Shown: positions 35,301 through 50,400 of the stretch, piece after piece | How the letters are laid out: the number at the start of each line of letters is the position of its first letter | Position numbering within the stretch: position 1 is the first letter of the stretch | From: Hydractinia symbiolongicarpus | Taxonomy: Eukaryota > Cnidaria > Hydrozoa > Anthoathecata > Hydractiniidae | Assembly (NCBI RefSeq): GCF_029227915.1 | Contig: NC_079886.1 | Span: forward strand, 27,568,501 to 27,632,500 | Direction of reading: 5' to 3' | DNA: 64,000 nucleotides | Made by a program: the position numbers and the translations under genes | Notes under the pieces: model-generated | What the model saw: only the letters and a program-made list of their open reading frames with translations | Databases searched by the model: none | What the model was told of the DNA's origin: nothing

Positions 35301-37978
35301 ATTAAACTTCTTTTATTCAGAGTCTTATCAAAAACGAAATTATTTTTGAAAACTACAAGTCTCATGCGTTTTAGTGGTGAAAATATAATTTATAGAATCG
35401 TTCTGAAAATGAGTTTACTCCCTGCGTACTTTCTTTGTATACTTTTGACTATACGGGCCGGGTCCGGGATTTACGGGAAATCGCGAGTTTTCGTTTGCCG
35501 GCGATTAAACTTCTTTTATTCAGCGTCTTATCAAAAACGAAATTATTTTTGAAAACTACAAGTCTCATGCGTCTTAGTGGTGAAAAAATAATTTAAAAAA
35601 TCGTTCGGGAAATGAGTTTACTCCCTGGGTACTTTCTTTGTATACCTTCGACTATACGGGCCAAGCCCGGGATTTACGGGAAATCGCGGGTTTTCGTTTG
35701 CCGGCGATTAAACGTCTTTTATTCAGCGTCTCATCAAAAATGAAATCATTTTTGAAAACTACAAGTCTCATGCGTTTTAGTGGTGAAAATATAATTTAAA
35801 GAATCGTTCGGGAAATGAGTTTACTCCCTGCGTACTTTCTTTTTATACTTTTGACTATACGGGCCGGTTCTGGGATTTAGGGGAAATCGCAGGTTTTCGT
35901 TTGCCGAAGATTAAACTCCTTTTATTCAGCGTCTCATTAAAAATGAAATCATTTTTGAAAACTACAAGTCTCATGCGTTTTAGTGTTGAAAAAATAATTT
36001 AAAAAATGCTTCGGGAAATGAGTTTACTCCCTGGGTAATTTCTTTGCATACATTCGACTATACGGGCCAAGCCCGGGATTTACGGGAAATCGCGGGTTTT
36101 CGTTTGCCGCCGATTAAACTTCTTTTATTCAGAGTCTCATCAAAAATGAAATCATTTTTGAAAACTACAAGTCTCATGCGTTTTAGTGGTGAAAATATAA
36201 TTTATAGAATCGTTCGGAAAATGAGTTTACTCCCTGCGTACTTTCTTTGTATACTTTTGACTATACGGGCCGGGTCCGGGATTTACGGGAAATCGCGGGT
36301 TTTCGTTTGCCGGCGATTAAACTCCTTTTATTCAGCGTCTCATCAAAAACGAAATTATTTTTGAAAACTACAAGTCTCATGCGTTTTAGTGGTGAGAAAT
36401 AATTTAAAGAATCGTTCGGGAAATGAGTTTACTTCCAGTTTACTTTCTTTGTATACATTCGACTATACGGCCAAGCCCGGGATTTACGGGAAATCGCGGG
36501 TTTTCGTTTGCCGGCGATTAAACTTCTTTTATTCAGCGTCGTATCAAAAACGAAATTATTTTTGAAAACTACAAGTCTCATGCGTTTTAGTGGTGGAAAA
36601 TAATTTAAAGAATCGTTCGGGAAATGAGTTTACTCCCAGTTTAGTTTCTTTGTATACATTCGACTATACGGCCAAGCCCGAGATTTACGGGAAATCGCGG
36701 GTTTTCGTTTGCCGGCGATTAAACTTCTTTTATTCAGCGTCTTATCAAAAACGAAATTATTTTTGAAAACTACAAGTCTCATGCGTTTTAGTGGTGAAAA
36801 TATAATTTATAGAATCGTTCTGGAAATGAGTTTACTCCCTGCGTACTTTCTTTGTATACTTTTGACTATACGGGCCGGGTCCGGGATTTACGGGAAATCG
36901 CGGGTTTTCGTTTGCCGGCGATTAAACTTCTTTTATTCAGCGTCTTATCAAAAACGATTTTATTTTTGAAAACTACAAGTCTCATGCGTTTTAGTGGTGA
37001 AAATATAATTTATAGAATCGTTCTGGAAATGAGTTTACTCCCAGTTTAGTTTCTTTGTATACATTCGACTATACGGCCAAGCCCGGGATTTACGGGAAAT
37101 CGCGGGTTTTCGTTTGCCGGCGATTAAACTTCTTTTATTCAGCGTCCTATCAAAAACGAAATTATTTTTGAAAACTACAAGTCTCATGCGTTTTAGTAGT
37201 GAAAAATAATTTAAAGAATCGTTCGGGAAATGAGTTTACTCCCTGCGTACTTTCTTTGTATACTTTTGACTATACGGGCCAAGTCTGGGATTTACGGGAA
37301 ATCGCAGGTTTTCGTTTGCCGGAGATTAAACTCCTTTTATTCAGCGTCTCATCAAGAATGAAATCGTTTTTGAAAACTACAAGTCTTACGCGTTTTAGTA
37401 GTAAAAAATTAATTGAAAAAATCGTTCGGGAAATGAGTTTACTCCCAGTTTACTTTCTTTGTATACATTCGACTATACGGCCAAGCCCGGGATTTACGGG
37501 AAATCGTGGGTTTTCGTTTGCCGGCGATTAAACTTCTTTTATTCAGCGTCTCATCAAAAACGAAATTATTTTTGAAAACTACAAGTCTCATGCGTTTTAG
37601 TGGTGAAAAATAATTTAAAGAATCGTTCGGGAAATGAGTTTACTCCCTGCGTACTTTCTTTGTATACTTTTGACTATACGGGCCGAGTCTGGGATTTAGG
37701 GGAAATCGCGGGTTTTTGTTTGCCGGAGATTAAACTCCTTTTATTCAGCGTCTCATCAAGAATGAAATCGTTTTTGAAAACAACAAGTCTTATGCGTTTT
37801 AGTGGTAAAAAATTAATTTAAAAAATCGTTCGGGAAATGAGTTTACTCCCAGTTTACCTTCTTTCTATACATTCGACTATACGGGTCATGCCGGGGATTT
37901 ACGGGAACTCCCGGTTTTTCGTTTGCCGGCGATTAAACTCCTTTTATTCAGCGTCTCATCAAAAATGAAATCATTTTT
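32315..37978 (+). repeat. HOR pair, period 2832 bp (14 monomers)
   Basis: Copy 1 is about 32315-35146 and copy 2 about 35147-37978. Markers at an offset of 2832 include AATCGCGAGTTTTCG (near 32645 and 35477), TTTGCCGAAGATTAAAC (near 33068 and 35900), AAGCCCGAGATTTACG (near 33842 and 36674), CTTACGCGTTTTAGTAGT (near 34553 and 37385) and CATGCCGGGGATTTACG (near 35055 and 37887). A few single-base differences exist, such as GCGTGTTTTCG near 34067 against GCGGGTTTTCG near 36899. The pair is therefore slightly older than the 4051-bp pair, or has been partly re-edited. Confidence 0.9.
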
Positions 37979-40900
37979 GAAAACTACAAGTCTCATGCGT
38001 TTTAGTGGTGAAAAAATAATTTAAAAAATCGTTCGGAAAATCAGTTTACTCCCTTGGTACTTTCTTTGTATACATTTGACTATACGGGCCGAGTCCGGGA
38101 TATACGGGAAAGCGCGGGTATTCGTTTGCCGGCGATTAAACTCCTTTTATTCAGCGTCTCATCAAAAATGAAATCAGTTTTAAAAACTACAAGTCTCATG
38201 CGTTTTAGTGGTGAAAATATAATTTATAGAATCGTTCTGGAAATGAGTTTACTCCCTGCGTACTTTCTTTGTATACTTTTGACTATACGGGCCGGGTCCG
38301 GGATTTACGGGAAATCGCGGGTTTTCGTTTGCCGGCGATTAAACTTCTTTTATTCAGCGTCTTATCAAAAACGAAATTATTTTTGAAAACTACAAGTCTC
38401 ATGCGTTTTAGTGGTGAAAATATAATTTATAGAATCGTTCTGGAAATGAGTTTACTCCCTGCGTACTTTCTTTGTATACTTTTGACTATACGGGCCGGGT
38501 CCGGGATTTACGGGAAATCGCGGGTTTTCGTTTGCCGGCGATTAAACTCCTTTTATTCAGCGTCTCATCAAAAACGAAATTATTTTTGAAGACTACAAGT
38601 CTCATGCGTTTTAGTGGTGGAAAATAATTTAAAGAATCTTTCGGGAAATGAGTTTACTCCCAGTTTAGTTTCTTTTATACATTCGACTATACGGCCAAGC
38701 CCGGGATTTACGGGAAATCGCGGGTTTTCGTTTGCCGGCGATTAAACTTCTTTTATTCAGCGTCTTATCAAAAACGAAATTATTTTTGAAAACTACAAGT
38801 CTCATGCGTTTTAGTAGTGAAAAATAATTTAAAGAATCGTTCGGGAAATGAGTTTACTCCCTGCGTACTTTCTTTGTATACTTTTGACTATACGGGCCAA
38901 GTCTGGGATTTACGGGAAATCGCAGGTTTTCGTTTGCCGGAGATTAAACTCCTTTTATTCAGCGTCTCATCAAGAATGAAATCGTTTTTGAAAACTACAA
39001 GTCTTATGCGTTTCAGTGGTAAAAAATTAATTTAAAAAATCGTTCGGGAAATGAGTTTACTCCCAGTTTACCTTCTTTCTATACATTCGACTATACGGGT
39101 CATGCCGGGGATTTACGGGAACTCTCGGGTTTTCGTTTGCCGGCGATTAAACTCCTTTTATTCAGCGTCTCATCAAAAATGAAATCATTTTGAAAACTAC
39201 AAGTCTCATGCGTTTTAGTGGTGAAAAAATAATTTAAAAAATCGTTTGGAAAATGAGTTTACTCCCTGGTTACTTTCTTTGTATACATTCGACTATACGG
39301 GCCGAGTCCGGGATATACGGGAAAGCGCGGGTTTTCGTTTGCCGGCGATTAAACTCCTTTTATTCAACGTCTCATCAAAAATGAAATCAGTTTTAAAAAC
39401 TACAAGTCTCATGCGTTTTAGTGGTGAAAATATAATTTATAGAATCGTTCGGGAAATGAGTTTACTCCCTGCGTACCTTCTTTGTATACTTTTGACTATA
39501 CGGGCCGAGTCTGGGATTTAGGGGAAATCGCGGGTTTTTGTTTGCCGGAGATTAAACTCCTTTTATTCAGCGTCTCATCAAGAATGAAATCGTTTTTGAA
39601 AACAACAAGTCTTATGGGTTTTAGTGGTAAAAAATTAATTTAAAAAATCGTTCGGGAAATGAGTTTACTCTCAGTTTACCTTCTTTCTATACATTCGACT
39701 ATACGGGTCATGCCGGGGATTTACGGGAACTCCCGGTTTTTCGTTTGCCGGCGATTAAACTCCTTTTATTCAGCGTCTCATCAAAAATGAAATCATTTTT
39801 GAAAACTACAAGTCTCATGCGTTTTAGTGGTGAAAAAATAATTTAAAAAATCGTTCGGAAAATCAGTTTACTCCCTTGGTACTTTCTTTGTATACATTTG
39901 ACTATACGGGCCGAGTCCGGGATATACGGGAAAGCGCGGGTATTCGTTTGCCGGCGATTAAACTCCTTTTATTCAGCGTCTCATCAAAAATGAAATCAGT
40001 TTTAAAAACTACAAGTCTCATGCGTTTTAGTGGTGAAAATATAATTTATAGAATCGTTCTGGAAATGAGTTTACTCCCTGCGTACTTTCTTTGTATACTT
40101 TTGACTATACGGGCCGGGTCCGGGATTTACGGGAAATCGCGGGTTTTCGTTTGCCGGCGATTAAACTTCTTTTATTCAGCGTCTTATCAAAAACGAAATT
40201 ATTTTTGAAAACTACAAGTCTCATGCGTTTTAGTGGTGAAAATATAATTTATAGAATCGTTCTGGAAATGAGTTTACTCCCTGCGTACTTTCTTTGTATA
40301 CTTTTGACTATACGGGCCGGGTCCGGGATTTACGGGAAATCGCGGGTTTTCGTTTGCCGGCGATTAAACTCCTTTTATTCAGCGTCTCATCAAAAACGAA
40401 ATTACTTTTGAAGACTACAAGTCTCATGCGTTTTAGTGGTGGAAAATAATTTAAAGAATCTTTCGGGAAATGAGTTTACTCCCAGTTTAGTTTCTTTTAT
40501 ACATTCGACTATACGGCCAAGCCCGGGATTTACGGGAAATCGCGGGTTTTCGTTTGCCGGCGATTAAACTTCTTTTATTCAGCGTCTTATCAAAAACGAA
40601 ATTATTTTTGAAAACTACAAGTCTCATGCGTTTTAGTAGTGAAAAATAATTTAAAGAATCGTTCGGGAAATGAGTTTACTCCCTGCGTACTTTCTTTGTA
40701 TACTTTTGACTATACGGGCCAAGTCTGGGATTTACGGGAAATCGCAGGTTTTCGTTTGCCGGAGATTAAACTCCTTTTATTCAGCGTCTCATCAAGAATG
40801 AAATCGTTTTTGAAAACTACAAGTCTTATGCGTTTCAGTGGTAAAAAATTAATTTAAAAAATCGTTCGGGAAATGAGTTTACTCCCAGTTTACCTTCTTT

Positions 40901-41313
40901 CTATACATTCGACTATACGGGTCATGCCGGGGATTTACGGGAACTCTCGGGTTTTCGTTTGCCGGCGATTAAACTCCTTTTATTCAGCGTCTCATCAAAA
41001 ATGAAATCATTTTGAAAACTACAAGTCTCATGCGTTTTAGTGGTGAAAAAATAATTTAAAAAATCGTTTGGAAAATGAGTTTACTCCCTGGTTACTTTCT
41101 TTGTATACATTCGACTATACGGGCCGAGTCCGGGATATACGGGAAAGCGCGGGTTTTCGTTTGCCGGCGATTAAACTCCTTTTATTCAACGTCTCATCAA
41201 AAATGAAATCAGTTTTAAAAACTACAAGTCTCATGCGTTTTAGTGGTGAAAATATAATTTATAGAATCGTTCGGGAAATGAGTTTACTCCCTGCGTACTT
41301 TCTTTGTATACTT
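37670..41313 (+). repeat. HOR pair, period 1822 bp (9 monomers)
   Basis: Copy 1 is about 37670-39491 and copy 2 about 39492-41313. Markers at 1822 bp are GAAAATCAGTTTAC (near 38036 and 39858), GCGGGTATTCG (near 38114 and 39936), GAAGACTACAAG (near 38588 and 40410), TTTCTTTTATACATTCG (near 38668 and 40490) and TCATTTTGAAAAC with one T lost (near 39185 and 41007). The start overlaps the end of the 2832-bp pair, so the same monomers took part in two duplications. Confidence 0.88.
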
Positions 41314-44300
41314 TTGACTATACGGGCCGGGTCCGGGATTTACGGGAAATCGCGGGTTTTCGTTTGCCGGCGATTAAACTCCTTTTATTCAGCGTCTCAT
41401 CAAAAACGAAATTATTTTTGAAAACTACAAGTCTCATGCGTTTTATTGGTGGAAAATAATTTAAAGAATCGTTCGGGAAATGAGTTTACTCCCAGTTTAC
41501 TTTCTTTGTATACATTCGACTATACGGCCAAGCCCGGGATTTACGGGAAATCGCGGGTTTTCGTTTGCCGGCGATTAAACTTCTTTTATTCAGCGTCTTA
41601 TCAAAAACGAAATCGTTTTTGAAAACTACAAGTCTTACGCGTTTTAGTGGTAAAAAATTATTTTAAAAAATCGTTCGGCAAATGAGTTTACTCCCAGTTT
41701 ACTTTCTTTGTATACATTCGACTATACGGCCAAGCCCGGGATTTACGGGAAATCGCGGGTTTTCGTTTGCCAGCGATTAAACTTCTTTTATTCAGCGTCT
41801 CATCAAAAACGAAATTATTTTTGAAAACTACAAGTCTCATGCGTTTTAGTGGTGAAAAATAATTTAAAGAATCGTTCGGGAAATGAGTTTACTCCCTGCG
41901 TACTTTCTTTGTATACTTTTGACTATACGGGCCGAGTCTGGGATTTAGGGGAAATCGCGGGTTTTTGTTTGCCGGAGATTAAACTCCTTTTATTCAGCGT
42001 CTCATCAAGAATGAAATCGTTTTTGAAAACAACAAGTCTTATGCGTTTTAGTGGTAAAAAATTAATTTAAAAAATCGTTCGGGAAATGAGTTTACTCCCA
42101 GTTTACCTTCTTTCTATACATTCGACTATACGGGTCATGCCGGGGATTTACGGGAACTCCGGGTTTTCGTGTGCCGGCGATTAAACTCCTTTTATTCAGC
42201 GTCTCATCAAAAATGAAATCATTTTTGAAAACTACAAGTCTCATGCGTTTTAGTGGTGAAAAAATAATTTAAAAAATCGTTCGGAAAATCAGTTTACTCC
42301 CTGGGTACTTTCTTTGTATACATTCGACTATACGGGCCGAGTCCGGGATATACGGGAAAGCGCGGGTATTCGTTTGCCGGCGATTAAACTCCTTTTATTC
42401 AGCGTCTCATCAAAAATGAAATCAGTTTTAAAAACTACAAGTCTCATGCGTTTTAGTGGTGAAAATATAATTTATAGAATCGTTCTGGAAATGAGTTTAC
42501 TCCCTGCGTACTTTCTTTGTATACTTTTGACTATACGGGCCGGGTCCGGGATTTACGGGAAATCGCAGGTTTTCGTTTGCCGGCGATTAAACTTCTTTTA
42601 TTCAGCGTCTTATCAAAAACGAAATTATTTTTGAAAACTACAAGTCTCATGCGTTTTAGTGGTGAAAATATAATTTATAGAATCGTTCTGGAAATGAGTT
42701 TACTTCCTGCGTACTTTCTTTGTATACTTTTGACTATACGGCCAAGCCCGGGATTTACGGGAAATCGCGGGTTTTCGTTTGCCGGCGATTAAACTTCTTT
42801 TATTCAGCGTCTTATCAAAAACGAAATTATTTTTGAAAACTACAAGTCTCATGCGTTTTAGTAGTGAAAAATAATTTAAAGAATCGTTCGGGAAATGAGT
42901 TTACTCCCTGCGTACTTTCTTTGTATACTTTTGACTATACGGGCCAAGTCTGGGATTTACGGGAAATCGCAGGTTTTCGTTTGCCGGAGATTAAACTCCT
43001 TTTATTCAGCGTCTCATCAAGAATGAAATCGTTTTTGAAAACTACAAGTCTTATGCGTTTCAGTGGTAAAAAGTTAATTTAAAAAATCGTTCGGGAAATG
43101 AGTTTACTCCCAGTTTACCTTCTTTCTATACATTCGACTATACGGGTCATGCCGGGGATTTACGGGAACTCTCGGGTTTTCGTTTGCCGGCGATTAAACT
43201 CCTTTTATTCAGCGTCTCATCAAAAATGAAATCATTTTGAAAACTACAAGTCTCATGCGTTTTAGTGGTGAAAAAATAATTTAAAAAATCGTTTGGAAAA
43301 TGAGTTTACTCCCTGGTTACTTTCTTTGTATACATTCGACTATACGGGCCGAGTCCGGGATATACGGGAAAGCGCGGGTTTTCGTTTGCCGGCGATTAAA
43401 CTCCTTTTATTCAACGTCTCATCAAAAATGAAATCAGTTTTAAAAACTACAAGTCTCATGCGTTTTAGTGGTGAAAATATAATTTATAGAATCGTTCGGG
43501 AAATGAGTTTACTCCCTGCGTACTTTCTTTGTATACTTTTGACTATACGGGCCGGGTCCGGGATTTACGGGAAATCGCGGGTTTTCGTTTGCCGGCGATT
43601 AAACTCCTTTTATTCAGCGTCTCATCAAAAACGAAATTATTTTTGAAAACTACAAGTCTCATGCGTTTTAGTGGTGGAAAATAATTTAAAGAATCGTTCG
43701 GGAAATGAGTTTTCTCCCAGTTTACTTTCTTTGTATACATTCGACTATACGGCCAAGCCCGGGATTTACGGGAAATCGCGGGTTTTCGTTTGCCGGCGAT
43801 TAAACTTCTTTTATTCAGCGTCTTATCAAAAACGAAATCGTTTTTGAAAACTACAAGTCTTACGCGTTTTAGTGGTAAAAAATTATTTTAAAAAATCGTT
43901 CGGCAAATGAGTTTACTCCCAGTTTACTTTCTTTGTATACATTCGACTATACGGCCAAGCCCGGGATTTACGGGAAATCGCGGGTTTTCGTTTGCCAGCG
44001 ATTAAACTTCTTTTATTCAGCGTCTCATCAAAAACGAAATTATTTTTGAAAACTACAAGTCTCATGCGTTTTAGTGGTGAAAAATAATTTAAAGAATCGT
44101 TCGGGAAATGAGTTTACTCCCTGCGTACTTTCTTTGTATACTTTTGACTATACGGGCCGAGTCTGGGATTTAGGGGAAATCGCGGGTTTTCGTTTGCCGG
44201 AGATTAAACTCATTTTATTCAGCGTCTCATCAAGAATGAAATCGTTTTTGAAAACTACAAGTCTTATGCGTTTCAGTGGTAAAAAATTAATTTAAAAAAT

Positions 44301-47300
44301 CGTTCGGGAAATGAGTTTACTCCCAGTTTACTTTCTTTCTATACATTCGACTATACGGGTCATGCTTGGATTTACGGGAACTCCCGGGTTTTCGTTTGCC
44401 GGCGATTAAACTCCTTTTATTCAGCGTCTCATCAAAAATGAAATCATTTTTGAAAACTACAAGTCTCATGCGTTTTAGTGGTGAAAAAATAATTTAAAAA
44501 ATCGTTCGGAAAATGAGTTTACTCCCTGGGTACTTTCTTTGTATACATTCGACTATACGGGCCGAGTCCGGGATATACGGGAAAGCGCGGGTTTTCGTTT
44601 GCCGGCGATTAAACTCCTTTTATTCAGCGTCTCATCAAAAATGAAATCATTTTTGAAAACTACAAGTCTCATGCGTTTTAGTGGTGAAAAAAGAATTTAA
44701 AAAATCGTTCGGAAAATGAGTTTACTCCCTGGGTACTTTCTTTGTATACATTCGAATATACGGGCCGAGTCCGGGATATACGGGAAAGCACGGGTTTTCG
44801 TTTGCCGGCGATTAAACTCCTTTTATTCAGCGTCTCATCAAAAATGAAATCAGTTTTAAAAACTACAAGTCTCATGCGTTTTAGTGGTGAAAAATAATTT
44901 AAAAAATCGTTCGGGAAATGAGTTTACTCCCTGCGTACTTTCTTTGTATACCTTTGACTATACGGGCCGAGTCTGGGATTTAGGGGAAATCGCGGGTTTT
45001 TGTTTGCCGGAGATTAAACTCCTTTTATTCAGCGTCTCATCAAGAATGAAATCGTTTTTGAAAACTACAAGTCTTATGCGTTTCAGTGGCAAAAAATTAA
45101 TTTAAAAAATCGTTCGGGAAATGAGTTTACTCCCAGTTTACCTTCTTTCTATACATTCGACTATACGGGTCATGCCGGGGATTTACGGGAACTCCCGGGT
45201 TTTCGTTTGCCGGCGATTAAACTCCTTTTATTCAGCGTCTCATCAAAAATGAAATCATTTTTGAAAACTATAAGTCTCATGCGTTTTAGTGGTGAAAAAA
45301 TAATTTAAAAAATCGTTCGGAAAATGAGTTTACTCCCTGGGTACTTTCTTTGTATACATTCGACTATACGGGCCGAGTCCGGGATATACGGGAAAGCGCG
45401 GGTTTTCGTTTGCCGGCGATTAAACTCCTTTTATTCAGCGTCTCATCAAAAATGAAATCAGTTTTAAAAACTACAAGTCTCATGCGTTTTAGTGGTGAAA
45501 ATATAATTTATAGAATCGTTCTGGAAATGAGTTTACTCCCTGCGTACTTTCTTTGTATACTTTTGACTATACGGGCCGGGTCCGGGATTTACGGGAAATC
45601 GCGGGATTTCGTTTGCCGGCGATTAAACTTCTTTTATTCAGCGTCTTATCAAAAACGAAATTATTTTTGAAAACTACAAGTCTCATGCGTTTTAGTGGTG
45701 AAAATATAATTTATAGAATCGTTCTAGAAATGAGTTTACTCCCTGCGTACTTTCTTTGTATACTTTTGACTATACGGGCCGGGTCCGGGATTTACGGGAA
45801 ATCGTGGGTTTTCGTTTGCCGGCGATTAAACTCCTTTTATTCAGCGTCTCATCAAAAACGAAATTATTTTTGAAGACTACAAGTCTTATGCGTTTCAGTG
45901 GTAAAAAATTAATTTAAAAAATCGTTCGGGAAATGAGTTTACTCCCAGTTTACCTTCTTTCTATACATTCGACTATACGGGTCATGCCGGGGATTTACGG
46001 GAACTCCCGGGTTTTCGTTTGCCGGCGATTAAACTCCTTTTATTCAGCGTCTCATCAAAAATGAAATCATTTTGAAAACTACAAGTCTCATGCGTTTTAG
46101 TGGTGAAAAAATAATTTAAAAAATCGTTCGGAAAATGAGTTTACTCCCTGGTTACTTTCTTTGTATACATTTGACTATACGGGCCGAGTCCGGGATATAC
46201 GGGAAAGCGCGGGTTTTCGTTTGCCGGCGATTAAACTCCTTTTATTCAACGTCTCATCAAAAATGAAATCAGTTTTAAAAACTACAAGTCTCATGCGTTT
46301 TAGTGGTGAAAATATAATTTATAGAATCGTTCGGGAAATGAGTTTACTCCCTGCGTACTTTCTTTGTATACTTTTGACTATACGGGCCGGGTCTGGGATT
46401 TACGGGAAATCGCGGGTTTTCGTTTGCCGGCGATTAAACTCCTTTTATTCAGCGTCTCATCAAAAACGAAATTATTTTTGAAAACTACAAGTCTCATGCG
46501 TTTTAGTGGTGGAAAATAATTTAAAGAATCGTTCGGGAAATGAGTTTACTCCCAGTTTACTTTCTTTGTATACATTCGACTATACGGCCAAGCCCGGGAT
46601 TTACGGGAAATCGCGGGTTTTCGTTTGCCGGCGATTAAACTTCTTTTATTCAGCGTCTTATCAAAAACGAAATTGTTTTTGAAAACTACAAGTCTTACGC
46701 GTTTTAGTGGTAAAAAATTATTTTAAAAAATCGTTCGGCAAATGAGTTTACTCCCAGTTTACTTTCTTTGTATACATTCGACTATACGGCCAAGCCCGGG
46801 ATTTACGGGAAATCGCGGGTTTTCGTTTGCCGGCGATTAAACTTCTTTTATTCAGCGTCTCATCAAAAACGAAATTATTTTTGAAAACTACAAGTCTCAT
46901 GCGTTTTAGTGGTGAAAAATAATTTAAAGAATCGTTCGGGAAATGAGTTTACTCCCTGCGTACTTTCTTTGTATACTTTTGACTATACGGGCCGAGTCTG
47001 GGATTTAGGGGAAATCGCGGGTTTTCGTTTGCCGGAGATTAAACTCCTTTTATTCAGCGTCTCATCAAGAATGAAATCGTTTTTGAAAACTACAAGTCTT
47101 ATGCGTTTCAGTGGTAAAAAATTAATTTAAAAAATCGTTCGGGAAATGAGTTTACTCCCAGTTTACTTTCTTTCTATACATTCGACTATACGGGTCATGC
47201 TTGGATTTACGGGAACTCCCGGGTTTTCGTTTGCCGGCGATTAAACTCCTTTTATTCAGCGTCTCATCAAAAATGAAATCATTTTTGAAAACTACAAGTC

Positions 47301-47475
47301 TCATGCGTTTTAGTGGTGAAAAAATAATTTAAAAAATCGTTCGGAAAATGAGTTTACTCCCTGGGTACTTTCTTTGTATACATTCGACTATACGGGCCGA
47401 GTCCGGGATATACGGGAAAGCGCGGGTTTTCGTTTGCCGGTGATTAAACTCCTTTTATTCAGCGTCTCATCAAAA
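40507..47475 (+). repeat. Overlapping HOR copies with 2225-bp (11-mer) and 2835-bp (14-mer) offsets
   Basis: Bases 40507-41950 recur at 42732-44175 (offset 2225). Bases about 43040-44640 recur at about 45875-47475 (offset 2835). Landmarks include CATGCTTGGATTTACG (near 44363 and 47198), AATTATTTTAAAAAATCG (near 41657, 43882 and 46717) and the one-T deletion TCATTTTGAAAAC (near 41007, 43232 and 46067). The copies are separated by other monomers, so these are remnants of tandem arrays cut by later rearrangement rather than neat neighbours. Confidence 0.82.
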
Positions 47476-50400
47476 ATGAAATCAGTTTTAAAAACTACAA
47501 GTCTCATGCGTTTTAGTGGTGAAAAAATAATTTAAAGAATCGTTCGGGAAATGAGTTTTCTCCCTGGGTACTTTCTTTGTATACTTGTGACTATACGGGC
47601 CGAAATCGAGATTTACGGGAAATCGCGGGTTTTCGTTGGCCGGCGATTAAACTCCTTTTATTCAGCGTCTCATCAAAAATGAAATCAGTTTTAAAAACTA
47701 CAAGTCTCATGCGTTTTAGTGGTGAAAAAATAATTTAAAGAATCGTTCGGGAAATGAGTTTTCTCCCTGGGTACTTTTTTTGTATACTTGTGACCATACG
47801 GGCCGAGTCCGGGATTTACGGGAAATCGCGGGTTTTCGTTTGCCGGCGATTAAACTCTTTTTATTCAGCGTCTCATCAAAAATGAAATCATTTTTGAAAA
47901 CTACAAGTCTCATGCGTCTTAGTGGTAAAAAAATAATTTAAAAAATCGTTCGGGAAATGAGTTTACTCCCTGGGTACTTTCTTTGTATACATTCGACTAT
48001 ACGGGCCAAGCCCGGGATTTACGGGAAATCGCGGGTTTTCGTTTGCCGGCGATTAAACTTCTTTTATTCAGCGTCTCATCAAAAATGAAATCATTTTTGA
48101 AAACTAAAAGTCTCATGCGTTTTAGTGGTGAAAAAATAATTTAAAGAATCGTTCGGGAAATGAGTTTTCTCCCTGGGTACTTTCTTTGTATACTTGTGAC
48201 TATACGGGCCGAGTCCGGGATTTACAGGAAATCGCGGATTTTCGTTTGCCGGCGATTAAACTTCTTTTATTCAGCGTGTCATCAAAAATGAAATCATTTT
48301 TGAAAACTACAAGTCTCATGCGTCTTAGTGGTAAAAAAATAATTTAAAAAATCGTTCGGGAAATAAGTTTTCTCCCTGGGTACTTTCTTTGTATACATTC
48401 GACTATACGGGCCAAGCCCACGATTTACGGGAAATCGCGGGTTTTCGTTTGCCGGCGATTAAACTTCTTTTATTCAGCGTCTCATCAAAAATGAAATCAT
48501 TTTTGAAAACTACAAGTCTCATGCGTTTTAGTGGTGAAAATATAATTTAAGGAATCGTTCGGGAAATGAGTTTACTCCCTGCGTACTTTCTTTGTATACT
48601 TTTGACCATACGGGCCAGTTCCGGGATTTAGGGGAAATCGCTGGTTTTCGTTTGCCGGAGATTAAACTCCTTTTATTCAGCGTCTCATCAAAAATTAAAT
48701 CATTTTTGAAAACTACAAGTCTCATGCGTTTTAGTGGTGAAAAAATAATTTAAAGAATCCTTCGGGAAATGAGTTTACTCCCCGGGTACTTTCTTTGTAT
48801 ACTTTTGACTATACGGGCCAAGCCCGGGATTTACGGGAAATCGCGAGTTTTCGTTTGCCGGAGATTAAACACCTTTTATTCAGCGTCTCATCAAGAATGA
48901 AAACGTTTTTAAAAACTACAAGTCTTATGCGTTTTAGTGGTAAAAAATTAATTTAAAAAATCGTTCGAAAAATGAGTTTACTCCCAGTGTACTTTCTTTG
49001 TATACATTCCACTATACGGGTCAAGCCCGGGATTTACAGGAAGTCCCGGGTTTTCGTTTGCCGGCGATTAAACCCCTTTTATTCAGCGTCTCATCAAAAA
49101 TGAAATCATTTTTGAAAACTACAAGTCTCATGCGTTTTAGTGGTGAAAAAATAATTTAAAGAATCCTTCGGGAAATGAGTTTACTCCCTGGGTACTTTCT
49201 TTGTATACATTCGACTATACGGGCCAAGCCCGGGATTTACGGGAAATCGCGGGTTTTCGTTTGCCGGAGATTAAACTCCTTTTATTCAGCGTCTCATCAA
49301 GAATGAAATCGTTTTTGAAAATTACAAGTCTCATGCGTCTTAGTGGTAAAAAAATAATTTAAAAAATCGTTCGGGAAATAAGTTTACTCCCTGGGTACTT
49401 TCTTTGTATACATTCGACTATACGGGCCAAGCCCGCGATTTACGGGAAATCGCGGGTTTTCGTTTGCCGGCGATTAAACTTCTTTTATTCAGCGTCTCAT
49501 CAAAAATGAAATCATTTTTGAAAACTACAAGTCTCATGCGTTTTAGTGGTGAAAATATAATTTAAAGAATCGTTCGGGAAATGAGTTTACTCCCTGCGTA
49601 CTTTCTTTGTATACTTTTGACCATACAGGCCGGTTCCGGGATTTAGGGGAAATCGCGGGTTTTCGTTTGCCGGAGATTAAACTCCTTTTATTCAGCGTCT
49701 CATCAAGAATGAAATCGTTTTTGAAAACTACAAGTCTTATGCGTTTCAGTGGTAAAAAATTAATTTAAAAAATCGTTCGGGAAATGAGTTTACTCCCAGT
49801 TTACCTTCTTTCTATACATTCGACTATACGGGTCATGCCGGGGATTTACGGGAACTCCCGGGTTTTCGTTTGCCGGCGATTAAACTCCTTTTATTCAGCG
49901 TCTCATCAAAAATGAAATCATTTTAAAAACTACAAGTCTCATGCGTTTTAGTGGTGAAAAAATAATTTAAAAAATCGTTCGGAAAATGAGTTTACTCCCT
50001 GGTTACTTTCTTTGTATACATTCGACTATACGGGCCGAGTCCGGGATATACGGGAAAGCGCGGGTTTTCGTTTGCCGGCGATTAAACTCCTTTTATTCAA
50101 CGTCTCATCAAAAATGAAATCAGTTTTAAAAACTACAAGTCTCATGCGTTTTAGTGGTGAAAATATAATTTATAGAATCGTTCGGGAAATGAGTTTACTC
50201 CCTGCGTACTTTCTTTGTATACTTTTGACTATACGGGCCGGGTCCGGGATTTACGGGAAATCGCGGGTTTTCGTTTGCCGGCGATTAAACTCCTTTTATT
50301 CAGCGTCTCATCAAAAACGAAATTATTTTTGAAAACTACAAGTCTCATGCGTTTTAGTGGTGGAAAATAATTTAAAGAATCGTTCGGGAAATGAGTATAC